Source: Limnohabitans sp. Rim8 (GTDB lineage Bacteria > Pseudomonadota > Gammaproteobacteria > Burkholderiales > Burkholderiaceae_C). Taken from it: a stretch of 64,000 nt of DNA. Below, one piece after another: positions 8,201 through 15,569 of this stretch (within the stretch, counting starts at the first letter, position 1; the number at the start of each line of letters is the position of its first letter). The position numbers were made by a program, and so were the translations under genes. The notes beneath the pieces were generated by a model. The model did no database searches. It was not told where the DNA came from and worked only from the letters and a program-made list of their open reading frames with translations. The stretch lies in the NCBI GenBank assembly GCA_945897465.1, contig CAMDFK010000022.1, positions 1 through 64,000 on the forward strand, read 5' to 3'.

Positions 8201-9207
8201 AGGCGCTGGCGCAGCTGAAAGTCGCGGCAGCGCCTGCTGTGGCCCCGGCAACGGCCAACGCAGGCCAGTCCTTGGCCAACGCACCAGCCCACACAACAGG
8301 CGCCAACCGCAACAACACCGCCCCGGCCAAAGCCGCCGCAGCCCCCAAGCCCCTGGCCCCCCAGCGCTACACCGCTTGGACGTTTGGCGAACTGCCCGAG
8401 CTGATGGAAATCAGCAAAGGCGGGCAGACCCTGATCGGCTTTCCGGCGCTGGTGGACGTGCAAGACGCCGTGACCATTGAGGTGTTTGACGAGCCCGACG
8501 TGGCCGCCAGCAAAAACCGCGCGGGACTGCGCCGCCTGTTTGCGCTGCAAATCAAAGACGCGCTCAAGTACCTTGAGAAAAACATCCCCGACCTGCAAAA
8601 AATGGCCGTGGCCTACATGCCGCTGGGTACGGCCGACGAGCTGAAAACCCAGATCATCGACGTGGCGCTGGACCGCGCCTTCTTGCAGGGCCCGCTGCCC
8701 AACGACGAGCTCAATTTCAAACGCCGCATCGAAGAAGGCCGAGGCCGCCTCACCTTGATTGCCAACGAAGTGGCCCGGCTGGCGGGCACCATCTTGCTGG
8801 AGTTTGGCGTGGCCACCCGCAAGATCAAAGACACCAAGAACGCGCCGGACGCGACGGCAGACTGCACCCAGCAACTGCAACGCCTGATGCCCAAAAACTT
8901 CATGGCCGCCACCCCGTGGCCGCAGTTGCAGCACTGCGCCCGCTACCTCAAGGCCGTGACCCTGCGCCTCGATAAATACCGCGCCGATCCCACCCGCGAC
9001 GCCCAGCGCCTTGCTGAGCTGAAACCGCAAGAACAACGCTATTGGCGCTTGGTGGCCGAACGCAAAGGCGCCCAAGACGCCCGCATGCTGGAGTTCCGCT
9101 GGCTACTGGAAGAGCTGCGCGTGAGCTTCTTCGCGCAAGAACTGCGCACCCCGCAGCCGGTGAGCATCAAGCGGCTGGAGAAGGCTTGGGGGCAGTTGAA
9201 TCATTGA
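5221..9207 (+). CDS. hrpA: ATP-dependent RNA helicase HrpA (DEAH box)
   Basis: This is a large DEAH-box RNA helicase acting on RNA or stalled ribosomes in the cytoplasm. The 1328 residues are close to the usual 1300. Walker A GETGSGKTT is at about residues 41-49, DEAH at about 146-149 and SATI near 178, followed by the helicase C domain (QRAGRCGR), the HA2 and OB regions and the long HrpA-specific C-terminus. An alanine- and proline-rich linker lies near residues 1003-1045. GTG at 5221 is chosen because the codons upstream fall in the shared promoter and operator. An unusual in-frame palindromic insert lies at residues 526-549 (6798-6867), in a part that varies in the family. The last codon meets the break point of a nuclease pseudogene. 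Confidence 0.95.
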   Translation: MTEPLNPAPLQIDFPEGLPVSARRDEIMAAMDQHQVIIVCGETGSGKTTQLPKIALMLGRGKLNAKPGERARMIGHTQPRRIAASSVAKRIAEELKTPLGEVVGFKVRFQDRLSKNASVKLMTDGILLAETQTDPLLQAYDTLIIDEAHERSLNIDFLLGYLRQILPRRPDLKIVVTSATIDADRFAKHFASRNGLAPVIMVSGRTFPVEQRYRPFEESRDYGLNEAMADAVDELWQGGAGGDILIFLPGEREIREAADHLRKHLAHQPLTRNAEVLPLFARLSQAEQDQIFEASNGRRIVLATNVAETSLTVPGIRYVIDAGTARVKRYSLRSKVEQLLVEPISQAAANQRAGRCGRVANGICIRLYDDKDFAGRPRFTDPEILRSSLAGVILRMKSLHLGVVEDFPFIEAPSKRAITDGYQLLAELGAVDDDNELTPIGQELARLPLDPRVGRMILEARGRNALDEVLVIASAMSVQDVRDRPMDAQAQADQQHAKFDNDKSEFTGYLKLWKWIHDARGGPSKSIGVRSQLNPAGQPGQNNRDLTPIKEASQHKLSNRQYEQLLRQNFINVRRVREWRDTHTQLLTVVTEHKWRINMQPASYEQLHLSMLAGLLGNVGYKLEDEEAYLGARGIKFHKHPGAHLSKKPGRWIVVAELVETTRLFGRGIAAIEPQWLEQVGAHLLRKQVLDPHWEKKSAEVVALERATLYGLVVYSGRRTSYSRVDLHGAREIFIREALVGDQWETKLPFLAANHKMIAKVEELEHKSRRQDVLVDDELIYAFYDQQIPPEVCSGRLLEDWYRHESTKQARLLLLSREELMRHEAAGITTLAFPKQIRLGGTDCTATYLHQPGDARDGVTVTVPLFVLNQVSEDRCEWLVPGLLKDKIQALLKSLPQRPRSRFVPLPESATRLAAELSVPELFGAGSLTDVLLKKVRDETSLDIKRTDFKHEMLSPHLFMNLLVVDEHGRQLGMGRNLGALKGELGAKARGAFQALAQLKVAAAPAVAPATANAGQSLANAPAHTTGANRNNTAPAKAAAAPKPLAPQRYTAWTFGELPELMEISKGGQTLIGFPALVDVQDAVTIEVFDEPDVAASKNRAGLRRLFALQIKDALKYLEKNIPDLQKMAVAYMPLGTADELKTQIIDVALDRAFLQGPLPNDELNFKRRIEEGRGRLTLIANEVARLAGTILLEFGVATRKIKDTKNAPDATADCTQQLQRLMPKNFMAATPWPQLQHCARYLKAVTLRLDKYRADPTRDAQRLAELKPQEQRYWRLVAERKGAQDARMLEFRWLLEELRVSFFAQELRTPQPVSIKRLEKAWGQLNH
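6798..6867. repeat. REP-like inverted repeat inserted in frame in hrpA
   Basis: The left arm is 6798-6818 and the right arm is 6847-6867. Both contain the core GGGGTCAGATCCC or its complement, and they agree at 19 of 21 positions when one is reversed. The loop is 28 bases. Such GGGTCAGATCCC arms resemble REP-type palindromes mobilised by RAYT transposases; that family link is from memory. The insert keeps the hrpA frame open. Confidence 0.75.
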
Positions 9208-9767
9208 TTTTTGGTGGTAAAGGCTTTCGAGGTTGATGGCAGCCAATTCTTCAATGACATCTGAATGGTTCCACCAGCGTTCTGGTTTGTCCCAAATGCG
9301 GTTGCTGTTGAAATCACCCAGCAACAAGGTGTCGCTTCTCTTCAGTTGGTCACGGTGAATTTGCAGGTATTTCCACAGCTGACCGATGTAGCTGAATACC
9401 TCAGCATGGTCAGCTTTTATCCACACTCCCAACACTTGGTATTTGTCGTTCAGGATAAAAGGCAAAAACAGTTTCAGGGCATCCGTGGACCATAAAGATG
9501 ATGGATTGCTGTTGATGACACCGGAATGGGAAAAAGTCCCATGCCATTGGCATGCTTGAACCGTATTGCCCTTCTTTGGAAAAATCCCCAACCCCTTGTG
9601 TTTGGATGTGCCAACCCACAAGTAATCGCTGGCCCACTCTTGGAATTTCGATGTCGACAGGCCTGGGTTCTCACACTCTTGAATGACGTAGACGTCTGCG
9701 TTGAGGGTGTCTAAAGCTTCAGTCTTGTTGCGAAGTGCCCTTTGCAATTTCAAGTGACGATTTTCAT
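9208..9767 (-). pseudogene. Endonuclease/exonuclease/phosphatase-family gene, decayed
   Basis: The remaining open frame encodes most of an EEP-fold protein: LNADVYVIQECENP (metal-binding Glu), a central part with TDALKLFLP, and LLLGDFNSNRIWDKPERWW (catalytic Asp-Asn). Three lesions are visible. The natural start at 9767 reads M-K-I-V-T and then TGA at 9752-9750, where the family expects Trp. A one-base shift follows, so the open part now begins only at TTG 9753. The 3' end stops being family-like at about 9208, exactly beside the hrpA stop codon, so the C-terminal His-containing part (an SDH-type motif) is missing. The antisense tail within hrpA is not part of the gene. It is probably non-functional. 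Confidence 0.75.
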
Positions 9768-9794
9768 GCGGGTTCTATGGGGCACGGGAGAGTG

Positions 9795-11654
9795 TTATTG
9801 ACCCCAAGAATCCTTCAACCCCGTGACCCGGTTGAACACAGGCTTCGCTCCCGCCACATGATCCAAGCGATCCGCCACAAAGTAGCCAAAGCGCTCAAAT
9901 TGAAACTTCTGGTCCGGCTGCGCCCCGGCCAATGACGGCTCCACATAGGCCGTGACGACCTTCAAGCTGTCCGGGTTGAGCGACTGCAAGAAGTCTTTGC
10001 CGCCCGCATCGGGGTGCGCTTCGGCAAACAGGCGGTCGTACAGGCGCACTTCGGCCTTCACGCCGTCGGCCACGCTCACCCAGGTGATGGCGGCTTTGGC
10101 TTTGACGCTGTCGGCGCCGGGCGTGCCGCTCTTGGTGCCGGGGATCACTTTGGCGTGCACCTCGGTCACTTGGCCCGCTGCGTCGCGTGCGCAGCCGGTG
10201 CATTCGATCACGTAGCCGCCTTTGAGGCGCACCACAGCGCCGGGGGACGTGGAGCCGTCAGGGTTCACCTTTGGCGGGCTCAGGCGTTTGTAGCCCTTGG
10301 GAGGCACTTCTTCAAAGTCTTCGCGCTCGATCCACACCTCTTTGCCGATCTGGAACGTGCGGTCGGCAGGTGGCGTTTGGCCTTCGGCAATGGCCGAGTG
10401 GGGCAGGGCGGGTTGGGTGCAGGCCTCGGTGTAGCCGTCGCTGCCAAAGGCTTCGGCCCAGTTGGTCAGCACGAGCTTGACGGGGTCGAGCACGGCCATG
10501 CCGCGGTGGGCTTTGTTTTCCAGGTCTTCGCGCAGGCACCCTTCGAGCGTGCTGTAGTCGATCCAGCTGTCCGATTTGGTCACGCCGATGCGGTCGGCAA
10601 ACAGGCGCAGGCTCTCGGGCGTGTAGCCCCGGCGTCGCAGGCCCACGATGGTCGGCATGCGCGGGTCGTCCCAGCCGCTGACTTTGCCTTCATTGACCAG
10701 TTGCGCCAGCTTGCGTTTGCTGGTGATCACATAGGTCAGGTTCAGGCGGGCAAATTCGTATTGTTTGGGGCTGGGCGCGGCCAGCAGCTTGCACTCACAC
10801 AGGCGCTCCATCAGCCAGTCGTAAAACGGGCGCTGGTCTTCAAACTCGAGCGTGCAGATGCTGTGGGTGATTTGCTCCAGCGCGTCTTCGATGGGGTGGG
10901 CAAAGGTGTACATCGGGTAGATGCACCATTTGTCGCCCGTGTGGTGGTGGGTGGCGCGGCGGATGCGGTAGATGGCCGGGTCGCGCATATTGATGTTGGG
11001 CGAAGCCATGTCGATCTTGGCCCGCAGCACGGCGGCGCCGTCGGCCAACTTGCCGCCCTTCATTTCGCGGAACCGCGCCAGGTTCTCTGCCACGGTACGG
11101 CTGCGGAAGGGGCTGTCCACGCCGGGCTTGCCAAAGTCGCCCCGGTTGGCGCGCATGTCTTCTGCGCTTTGTTCGTCCACGTAGGCGTAGCCGGCTTCAA
11201 TCAGCGCTTCGGCGGCGCGGTACATGAAGTCGAAATAGTCGCTGGCTTGGTAGGGCGCGGCAGAGCCTGCGGCTTGGCCCAATTGCGCCCAGTCAAAGCC
11301 CAGCCACTTCACGGCGTCGATGATGCTGTTGACGTATTCGGTGTCTTCTTTTTCGGGGTTGGTGTCGTCAAAGCGCAGGTGGCACACGCCGCCGTATTCC
11401 TTGGCCAGCCCAAAGTTGATGCAGATGCTTTTGGCGTGGCCCACATGCAGGTAGCCGTTGGGCTCGGGCGGAAAGCGGGTGCGGATCTTGGCCGGGTCGG
11501 GTTGGCCTGCAGCGTGGTGCGCGGCATCGCCCGGGCTGCCCGCCCAGCGGCGACTGGCGTAGGTGCCAAGTTCCAGGTCTTTTTCGATGATTTGGCGCAG
11601 GAAGTTACTGACCTTGTGGTCGGCGTTGTTGTCTGGGGCGGTGGGAGTGGTCAT
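9795..11654 (-). CDS. glnS: Glutaminyl-tRNA synthetase
   Basis: It charges tRNA-Gln with glutamine (class I aminoacyl-tRNA synthetase). The 619 residues include an N-terminal segment, then the HIGH-type signature PPEPNGYLHVGHAKSI near residues 63-80, TNPEKEDTEYV of the Glu/Gln-tRNA synthetase core, VITSKRKLAQLV in place of KMSKS, and the C-terminal beta-barrel anticodon-binding domains ending FNRVTGLKDSWGQ. It is somewhat longer than the E. coli enzyme (about 550) because of an N-terminal extension and loop insertions such as EEVPPKGYKRLSPP. The start at ATG 11654 follows from homology. It is probably transcribed alone. Confidence 0.97.
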   Translation of the reverse strand: MTTPTAPDNNADHKVSNFLRQIIEKDLELGTYASRRWAGSPGDAAHHAAGQPDPAKIRTRFPPEPNGYLHVGHAKSICINFGLAKEYGGVCHLRFDDTNPEKEDTEYVNSIIDAVKWLGFDWAQLGQAAGSAAPYQASDYFDFMYRAAEALIEAGYAYVDEQSAEDMRANRGDFGKPGVDSPFRSRTVAENLARFREMKGGKLADGAAVLRAKIDMASPNINMRDPAIYRIRRATHHHTGDKWCIYPMYTFAHPIEDALEQITHSICTLEFEDQRPFYDWLMERLCECKLLAAPSPKQYEFARLNLTYVITSKRKLAQLVNEGKVSGWDDPRMPTIVGLRRRGYTPESLRLFADRIGVTKSDSWIDYSTLEGCLREDLENKAHRGMAVLDPVKLVLTNWAEAFGSDGYTEACTQPALPHSAIAEGQTPPADRTFQIGKEVWIEREDFEEVPPKGYKRLSPPKVNPDGSTSPGAVVRLKGGYVIECTGCARDAAGQVTEVHAKVIPGTKSGTPGADSVKAKAAITWVSVADGVKAEVRLYDRLFAEAHPDAGGKDFLQSLNPDSLKVVTAYVEPSLAGAQPDQKFQFERFGYFVADRLDHVAGAKPVFNRVTGLKDSWGQ

Positions 11655-11816
11655 AGCGATTGATTTTAGGGGGTGGTGCGGGCCAGTCTTTGCCGGGCCG
11701 GTTACGAATGGACAAGAATCTCAGGTGCAGGCTGTGCACTAAAGCCCTGGCTGACGCGCTAAAGGGGCAGGGAGCATGCTTTCAAGAAAAGCCAACGTCA
11801 TCAGAGGAACTTTGTG

Positions 11817-12227
11817 ATGCTTTTTCCGTTCAAGTCGTCGTTTTCAAGGCCGTTGGCCTTGCTCGGGCTGTTGGGTCTGGCTTTGGTGCAGGTGGGCTGC
11901 GCTCACCCGGTGGTGGTGGAGCCGTCGGTGTCGGTGCATTCGCGCATCGGCCATGCCCCGGTTTATGGCCATGTGGGCGTGCCCGGCCCGGTCTATTACG
12001 CCCCGCCTCGTGTGATCTATGCCACGCCACCGCCGCCGCCGCCGCGTGTGATTTATGTGCCCCGGGTTCATGTTCCTCGTGTTCATGTGCCCCTGGGCCA
12101 TCCGCCAGCGCAAATTTGGGGCCACGGGTACGACCGTGGGCGCCGCGACCAAGAGCAGCGGCACTTCCGCGAGGAGGAACGTGAGCGCGGTGGCTGGCGG
12201 GGGCCGCGCGATCAGTGGCGGCATTGA
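11817..12227 (+). CDS. Small proline/arginine-rich lipoprotein, function unknown
   Basis: A 136-residue exported protein. Residues 1-27 form a lipoprotein signal peptide with lipobox VQVGC. The mature part is low-complexity: a PVYGHVGVPGPVYYAPP segment, a run of six prolines followed by RVIYVPRVHVPRVHVP, and an Arg/Glu-rich tail. ATG 11817 is preceded by GAGGAAC. Proteins like this are common beside outer-membrane or stress genes in Burkholderiales but have no assigned role. A hairpin (12247-12269) follows its stop. Confidence 0.7.
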   Translation: MLFPFKSSFSRPLALLGLLGLALVQVGCAHPVVVEPSVSVHSRIGHAPVYGHVGVPGPVYYAPPRVIYATPPPPPPRVIYVPRVHVPRVHVPLGHPPAQIWGHGYDRGRRDQEQRHFREEERERGGWRGPRDQWRH

Positions 12228-12246
12228 GCGAACGCATGGGGGCAGC

Positions 12247-12269
12247 GCATCGGTGGTGATGGCCGATGC
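12247..12269. terminator. Possible terminator hairpin between convergent genes
   Basis: GCATCGG and CCGATGC form a 7-bp stem with a 9-base loop between the convergent lipoprotein and protease genes. There is no U-run, so termination is only a suggestion. Confidence 0.3.
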
Positions 12270-12295
12270 AGCGCCGAGATGATGCAGCCAACCGA

Positions 12296-12811
12296 TCAGC
12301 GCCGCTGGCGCAGCACCATCTCGTCGCGCCGGATTTCCACATCAAAGTGTTTCAAAAACGCCTGGCCCAGCAGCGCTTGTTCGGGCGGCATGCCGGTCAG
12401 GCCCACGGTGACGCTGGTGTCATTCATCACCAAATGCCCCGCCCGCACAGGCACGCTGCGCACCAGCTGGCCAGGGCGTTGGCCGTTGGCGGTGTGCAAG
12501 GTGATGCTTTGGCCTTCAGGCAGCCCGGCTAGGGTGGCCAGCGCCTGGCTCACGCTCACATGGCTGGCCCCGGTGTCCACCAAAAAACGCACGGGCTGGC
12601 GGTTGACTTCACCCTCCACATGAAAATGCCCGTCGCGTTGGCGCGGAATGACCAAATCGCCCGAGCTGAGCGCATAGGGCTTGAGGCTGGCCTGGCGTTT
12701 TTGCTCAATCTGGTCAAACACCAGGTACAACACCCCAGCCACGGCGAGCCACACAGCTGCGATGGCCAAGGCGCCTAGTCGGGCGGTTTTTCGGAGTTGG
12801 AGTGGTGACAC
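12296..12811 (-). CDS. Retropepsin-like aspartic protease, membrane-anchored
   Basis: This is a clan AA aspartic protease of the bacterial retropepsin-like type. It has one N-terminal membrane segment ([19 protein letters not shown]) followed by a single protease domain with the active-site motif [13 protein letters not shown] and the C-terminal hydrophobic flap partner [19 protein letters not shown]. Being a half-size enzyme, it should act as a homodimer in the periplasm or at the membrane. GTG 12811 ([13 protein letters not shown]) is preferred to TTG 12820. It is divergent from uppP, 84 bases away. Its substrate is unknown. Confidence 0.82.
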   Translation of the reverse strand: MSPLQLRKTARLGALAIAAVWLAVAGVLYLVFDQIEQKRQASLKPYALSSGDLVIPRQRDGHFHVEGEVNRQPVRFLVDTGASHVSVSQALATLAGLPEGQSITLHTANGQRPGQLVRSVPVRAGHLVMNDTSVTVGLTGMPPEQALLGQAFLKHFDVEIRRDEMVLRQRR

Positions 12812-12895
12812 ATCGAGCAATATAGCTTGCGAGTGATCTTGCAGCGTATTCCCTCAACCAACAACGATAATCCAAGCACTTTTAGGGGAACGTTT

Positions 12896-13726
12896 GTGGA
12901 TCTGATGCTGTTGTTGAAAGCCGCCGTGATGGGCGTGGTGGAGGGCTTGACCGAGTTTTTGCCGGTGTCGTCCACGGGGCATTTGATTTTGGCGGCCTCG
13001 TTGCTGAACATGCCGGGAGAGAAGACCAAGTTGTTTGAGGTGGTGATTCAAACTGGGGCGATTTTGGCCATCGTGTCACTGTATGCGCAGCGTTTATGGC
13101 AAACGGTGGTGGGCTTGCCCACTCAGCCGCAGGCACGGCGCTTCACGGCCAATGTGTTGATCGGGTTTTTCCCGGCGGCGCTGGCCGGTTTTTTGTTCAT
13201 CGATGTGATCAAGAGTGTGTTGTTCTCGCCCATGGTCGTGGCCTTGGGTTTTATTGTGGGCGGCTTCGTGATTTTGTGGGTCGAGCGCTTGCAGCGCTTG
13301 GGCGCGGTCAGCCCCATCCAAGAGGTAGACGATGTGCGCTGGAGCGATGCTTTGAAAGTCGGTTTGATTCAGTGCGCCGCTTTGGTGCCGGGCGTGAGCC
13401 GTTCGGGCGCGACCATCATCGGCGCGATGTGGCTGGGCTTTAACCGCAAGGCGGCCACCGAGTTCAGTTTCTTCTTGGCCATCCCCATGTTGTTTGGCGC
13501 GGCTGCGTACGACCTCTACAAAAACCATGCGCTCTTGACCACAGCCGACATACCGATGTTTGTGGTGGGCTTGGTGGTGTCTTACTTGTCGGCGTGGGTG
13601 TGCGTGCGCTGGCTGCTGCGCTTTGTGGCCGACCACAGTTTTGTGGTGTTTGCCTGGTACCGCATTGTTTTTGGTTTGGTGATTTTGGGTACCAGTTATG
13701 CGGGGGCGGTGAACTGGGTGGCTTGA
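12896..13726 (+). CDS. uppP: Undecaprenyl-diphosphatase (BacA/UppP)
   Basis: This is an integral membrane phosphatase that recycles undecaprenyl pyrophosphate for peptidoglycan and other polymers; excess confers bacitracin resistance. The 276 residues show the family motifs [17 protein letters not shown] near the N-terminus and [18 protein letters not shown] in the middle, with about eight membrane segments. GTG at 12896 is chosen because AGGGGAAC lies 8 bases upstream and the protein then begins like the family; an open frame to 12827 adds unrelated residues. Confidence 0.96.
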   Translation: MDLMLLLKAAVMGVVEGLTEFLPVSSTGHLILAASLLNMPGEKTKLFEVVIQTGAILAIVSLYAQRLWQTVVGLPTQPQARRFTANVLIGFFPAALAGFLFIDVIKSVLFSPMVVALGFIVGGFVILWVERLQRLGAVSPIQEVDDVRWSDALKVGLIQCAALVPGVSRSGATIIGAMWLGFNRKAATEFSFFLAIPMLFGAAAYDLYKNHALLTTADIPMFVVGLVVSYLSAWVCVRWLLRFVADHSFVVFAWYRIVFGLVILGTSYAGAVNWVA

Positions 13727-13737
13727 CCGGGCAGGGG

Positions 13738-14730
13738 TCAGGCGCCCAAGTTGCGCAGCGAGGCCTCAATGGCCGCTGCAGTGGCCAAGGGTTTTTCCAT
13801 CGGCACCAGGTGCGAGCCGTCGAGCATCATGATGCGTCCCTTGACCACTTGATGCGTCAGGTCTGTGCCCGCTTGGCGCATTTCGGCCGAGTGCGTGCCG
13901 CCGATGAAGGCGACGGGGCATTTGAGGGGTTTGCGCTTGAGCAGGCTGTCGAGTTTGTGCGGCAGGCTGTTGTAGATGGCGGTTTCGATGTCGCGGTCAA
14001 AGCTGAGCACACGCTGGCCGCCTTCGTCGTGTGTGCCGTGGTCAATGTAGTCCTGGAGCACTTGCGGGTCCCAGCGGGCAAATGATTTTTTGTGCGCAAA
14101 GCTCTCCATCGCAGCCTGCGCGTCGGGCCAGTGGTGGCGGCGTTTTTGGCTGATGCGCCCGGGCGAAAGCGCGCCAATAAGGGGCGTGCGTTTGGCCAGG
14201 CCCAAGGTGGTGGCCCGCCAGCCGCCGATCACGGGTGAGTCGATCAGAACCACGCCACGCGCCAGCTCGGGGTGGCGGGCGGCGCACATGAGGCTCAAGA
14301 TGCCACCGAGTGAGTGCCCCACCAAGAAGGCGGGTTCGTGGGATTCGTCAAGACACTGTGATGACGGATGCAAGGACTGCCGCGCTGCGCTCGCAGTGAC
14401 GGTTTGACCCTCATCGGGGGTGGTCTGACGCATGGACTGCCGCGCTGCGCTCGCAGTGACGCTTTTTCCGTCATCGCGAGGAACGAAGCGATCCATGGAT
14501 TGCTGCTTTGCATCGAAAAGGGCAGTGCTGCATTGGTTTTGCTTGTCCCGCGCAAAGTCGGCCAATTGCTCAACCAAGTGGGGCCAGTTGTTGGTGACGG
14601 GGTAACGCGGGTCGTGGCCAAATTTTTCGATGGCGTCCACACTAAAGCCGCGCTGGCGCAGGTTGTCGAACATCACCTTGTAGGTGCTGGCCGGAAAGCT
14701 GTTGCCGTGCGAGAAGATGATGCGTGCCAT
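13738..14730 (-). CDS. Alpha/beta hydrolase carrying an in-frame repeat insert
   Basis: A serine hydrolase of about 330 residues. The oxyanion-side start is IIFSHGNSFPASTY, the nucleophile elbow is VGHSLGG, and a likely catalytic His is near the end in DGSHLVPMEKP. Between the first helix region (LADFARDKQNQ) and the elbow there are about 50 extra residues (roughly 74-128). They read as translated copies of a dispersed DNA repeat: TASAARQSM and TASAARQSL occur in tandem, and RFVPRDD is typical of it. Relatives I know pass directly from the helix to the elbow, so the insert is recent. ATG 14730 shares one base with the stop of the Anbu gene. The substrate is unknown. Confidence 0.82.
   Translation of the reverse strand: MARIIFSHGNSFPASTYKVMFDNLRQRGFSVDAIEKFGHDPRYPVTNNWPHLVEQLADFARDKQNQCSTALFDAKQQSMDRFVPRDDGKSVTASAARQSMRQTTPDEGQTVTASAARQSLHPSSQCLDESHEPAFLVGHSLGGILSLMCAARHPELARGVVLIDSPVIGGWRATTLGLAKRTPLIGALSPGRISQKRRHHWPDAQAAMESFAHKKSFARWDPQVLQDYIDHGTHDEGGQRVLSFDRDIETAIYNSLPHKLDSLLKRKPLKCPVAFIGGTHSAEMRQAGTDLTHQVVKGRIMMLDGSHLVPMEKPLATAAAIEASLRNLGA
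14355..14515 (-). repeat. Dispersed repeat cluster inside the hydrolase gene
   Basis: Two identical 28-bp units (14374-14401 and 14434-14461, 60 bases apart) read CGTCACTGCGAGCGCAGCGC and onwards on the minus strand. A partner arm at 14471-14505 contains GATCGCTTCGTTCCTCGCGA. The same two arms occur at 24961-25102. The family is the common proteobacterial CGTCATTGCGAGCG repeat. All of it is translated in frame here. Confidence 0.8.
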
Positions 14731-15557
14731 CAGATCAGTTTCTCTTCGGGCGTGGTGATTTTCTTGAGCAAAGCATTGCGCTGGGATGCCACCATGAGCG
14801 GGATGTCGGTCGCGCCGCCGTTCCACATCGGGTCTTCGATGCTGTCGAACATTTGGCGCAGTTTGTCGCCCCAGCTGGTGCGCAACATTTTGAAGTAGGG
14901 GTTGTGCTCGTCAATGCACATGATGCGGTCGGTCTGCAGGCTGCCCGCTTGGTAGACCACCATGTCCAGCGGCAGGCCCACCGACAGGTTGGACTTGAGG
15001 GTCGAGTCCATCGACACCAAGGCGCATTTGGCGGCTTCGTCCAAGGGCGTGTTGGGGGTGATGACACGGTCGAGCACGGGCTTGCCGTATTTGGATTCGC
15101 CAATCTGGAAGTAGGGCGTTTCGTCGGTTGCTTCGATGAAGTTGCCGGGCGAGTACACCTGAAACAGGCGCATGCCTTCGCCGCCGATTTGGCCACCAAA
15201 AATCATGGACACATTGAACTCCACACCCGAAGCCCGTAGCGCAGCGGCATCGCGCTCGTAAACCCGGCGCACGGCCGCGCCCAGCACGCGGGTGGCGTCG
15301 AACATGCTCTTGGCGTTCCAGATGGTCAGCGGTTCGTCCTGGCCAGGTTCGACCAGTTTTTCGATCTGCAGCACTTCGCGCACCGATTGCGAGATGCTGA
15401 GGTTGCCTGCCGACAACAAGGCCATGAAGCGGTCGCCTGATTTTTCATAGACGATCATTTTGCGGAAGGTGCTGATCTGGTCCAGGCCTGCATTGGTGCG
15501 GGAGTCGGACAAGAACACCAGCCCGGCGCGGGTTTTGACGGCAACACAATAGGTCAT
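14730..15557 (-). CDS. Anbu-type proteasome homologue (peptidase)
   Basis: This is a self-compartmentalising peptidase of the proteasome beta/HslV superfamily, ancestral beta-subunit (Anbu) group. The 275 residues begin MTYCVAVKTRAGLVFLSDSR; removal of the Met would expose Thr2 as the catalytic nucleophile, and the SDSRTNAG and STFRKM segments are Anbu signatures. The length fits Anbu, and HslV is much shorter. In many bacteria Anbu is encoded with a transglutaminase-like protein, an alpha-E protein and an ATP-grasp protein. None of these is here; instead it overlaps an alpha/beta hydrolase gene (TGATG). Substrates are unknown. Confidence 0.85.
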   Translation of the reverse strand: MTYCVAVKTRAGLVFLSDSRTNAGLDQISTFRKMIVYEKSGDRFMALLSAGNLSISQSVREVLQIEKLVEPGQDEPLTIWNAKSMFDATRVLGAAVRRVYERDAAALRASGVEFNVSMIFGGQIGGEGMRLFQVYSPGNFIEATDETPYFQIGESKYGKPVLDRVITPNTPLDEAAKCALVSMDSTLKSNLSVGLPLDMVVYQAGSLQTDRIMCIDEHNPYFKMLRTSWGDKLRQMFDSIEDPMWNGGATDIPLMVASQRNALLKKITTPEEKLI

Positions 15558-15569
15558 GTGGGGGGCTCT

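Noticed and set aside
7870-9075. 401-residue minus-strand frame opposite hrpA
   Set aside because: Shadow of the hrpA coding strand; composition is not protein-like.
10014-11663. 549-residue plus-strand frame opposite glnS
   Set aside because: It is antisense to glutaminyl-tRNA synthetase and has no domain-like motifs.
14374-14461. Regularly spaced 28-bp repeats as a CRISPR array
   Set aside because: Only two units, located in a coding frame, and they belong to a dispersed palindromic repeat family also at 24.95-25.1 kb; no cas genes.
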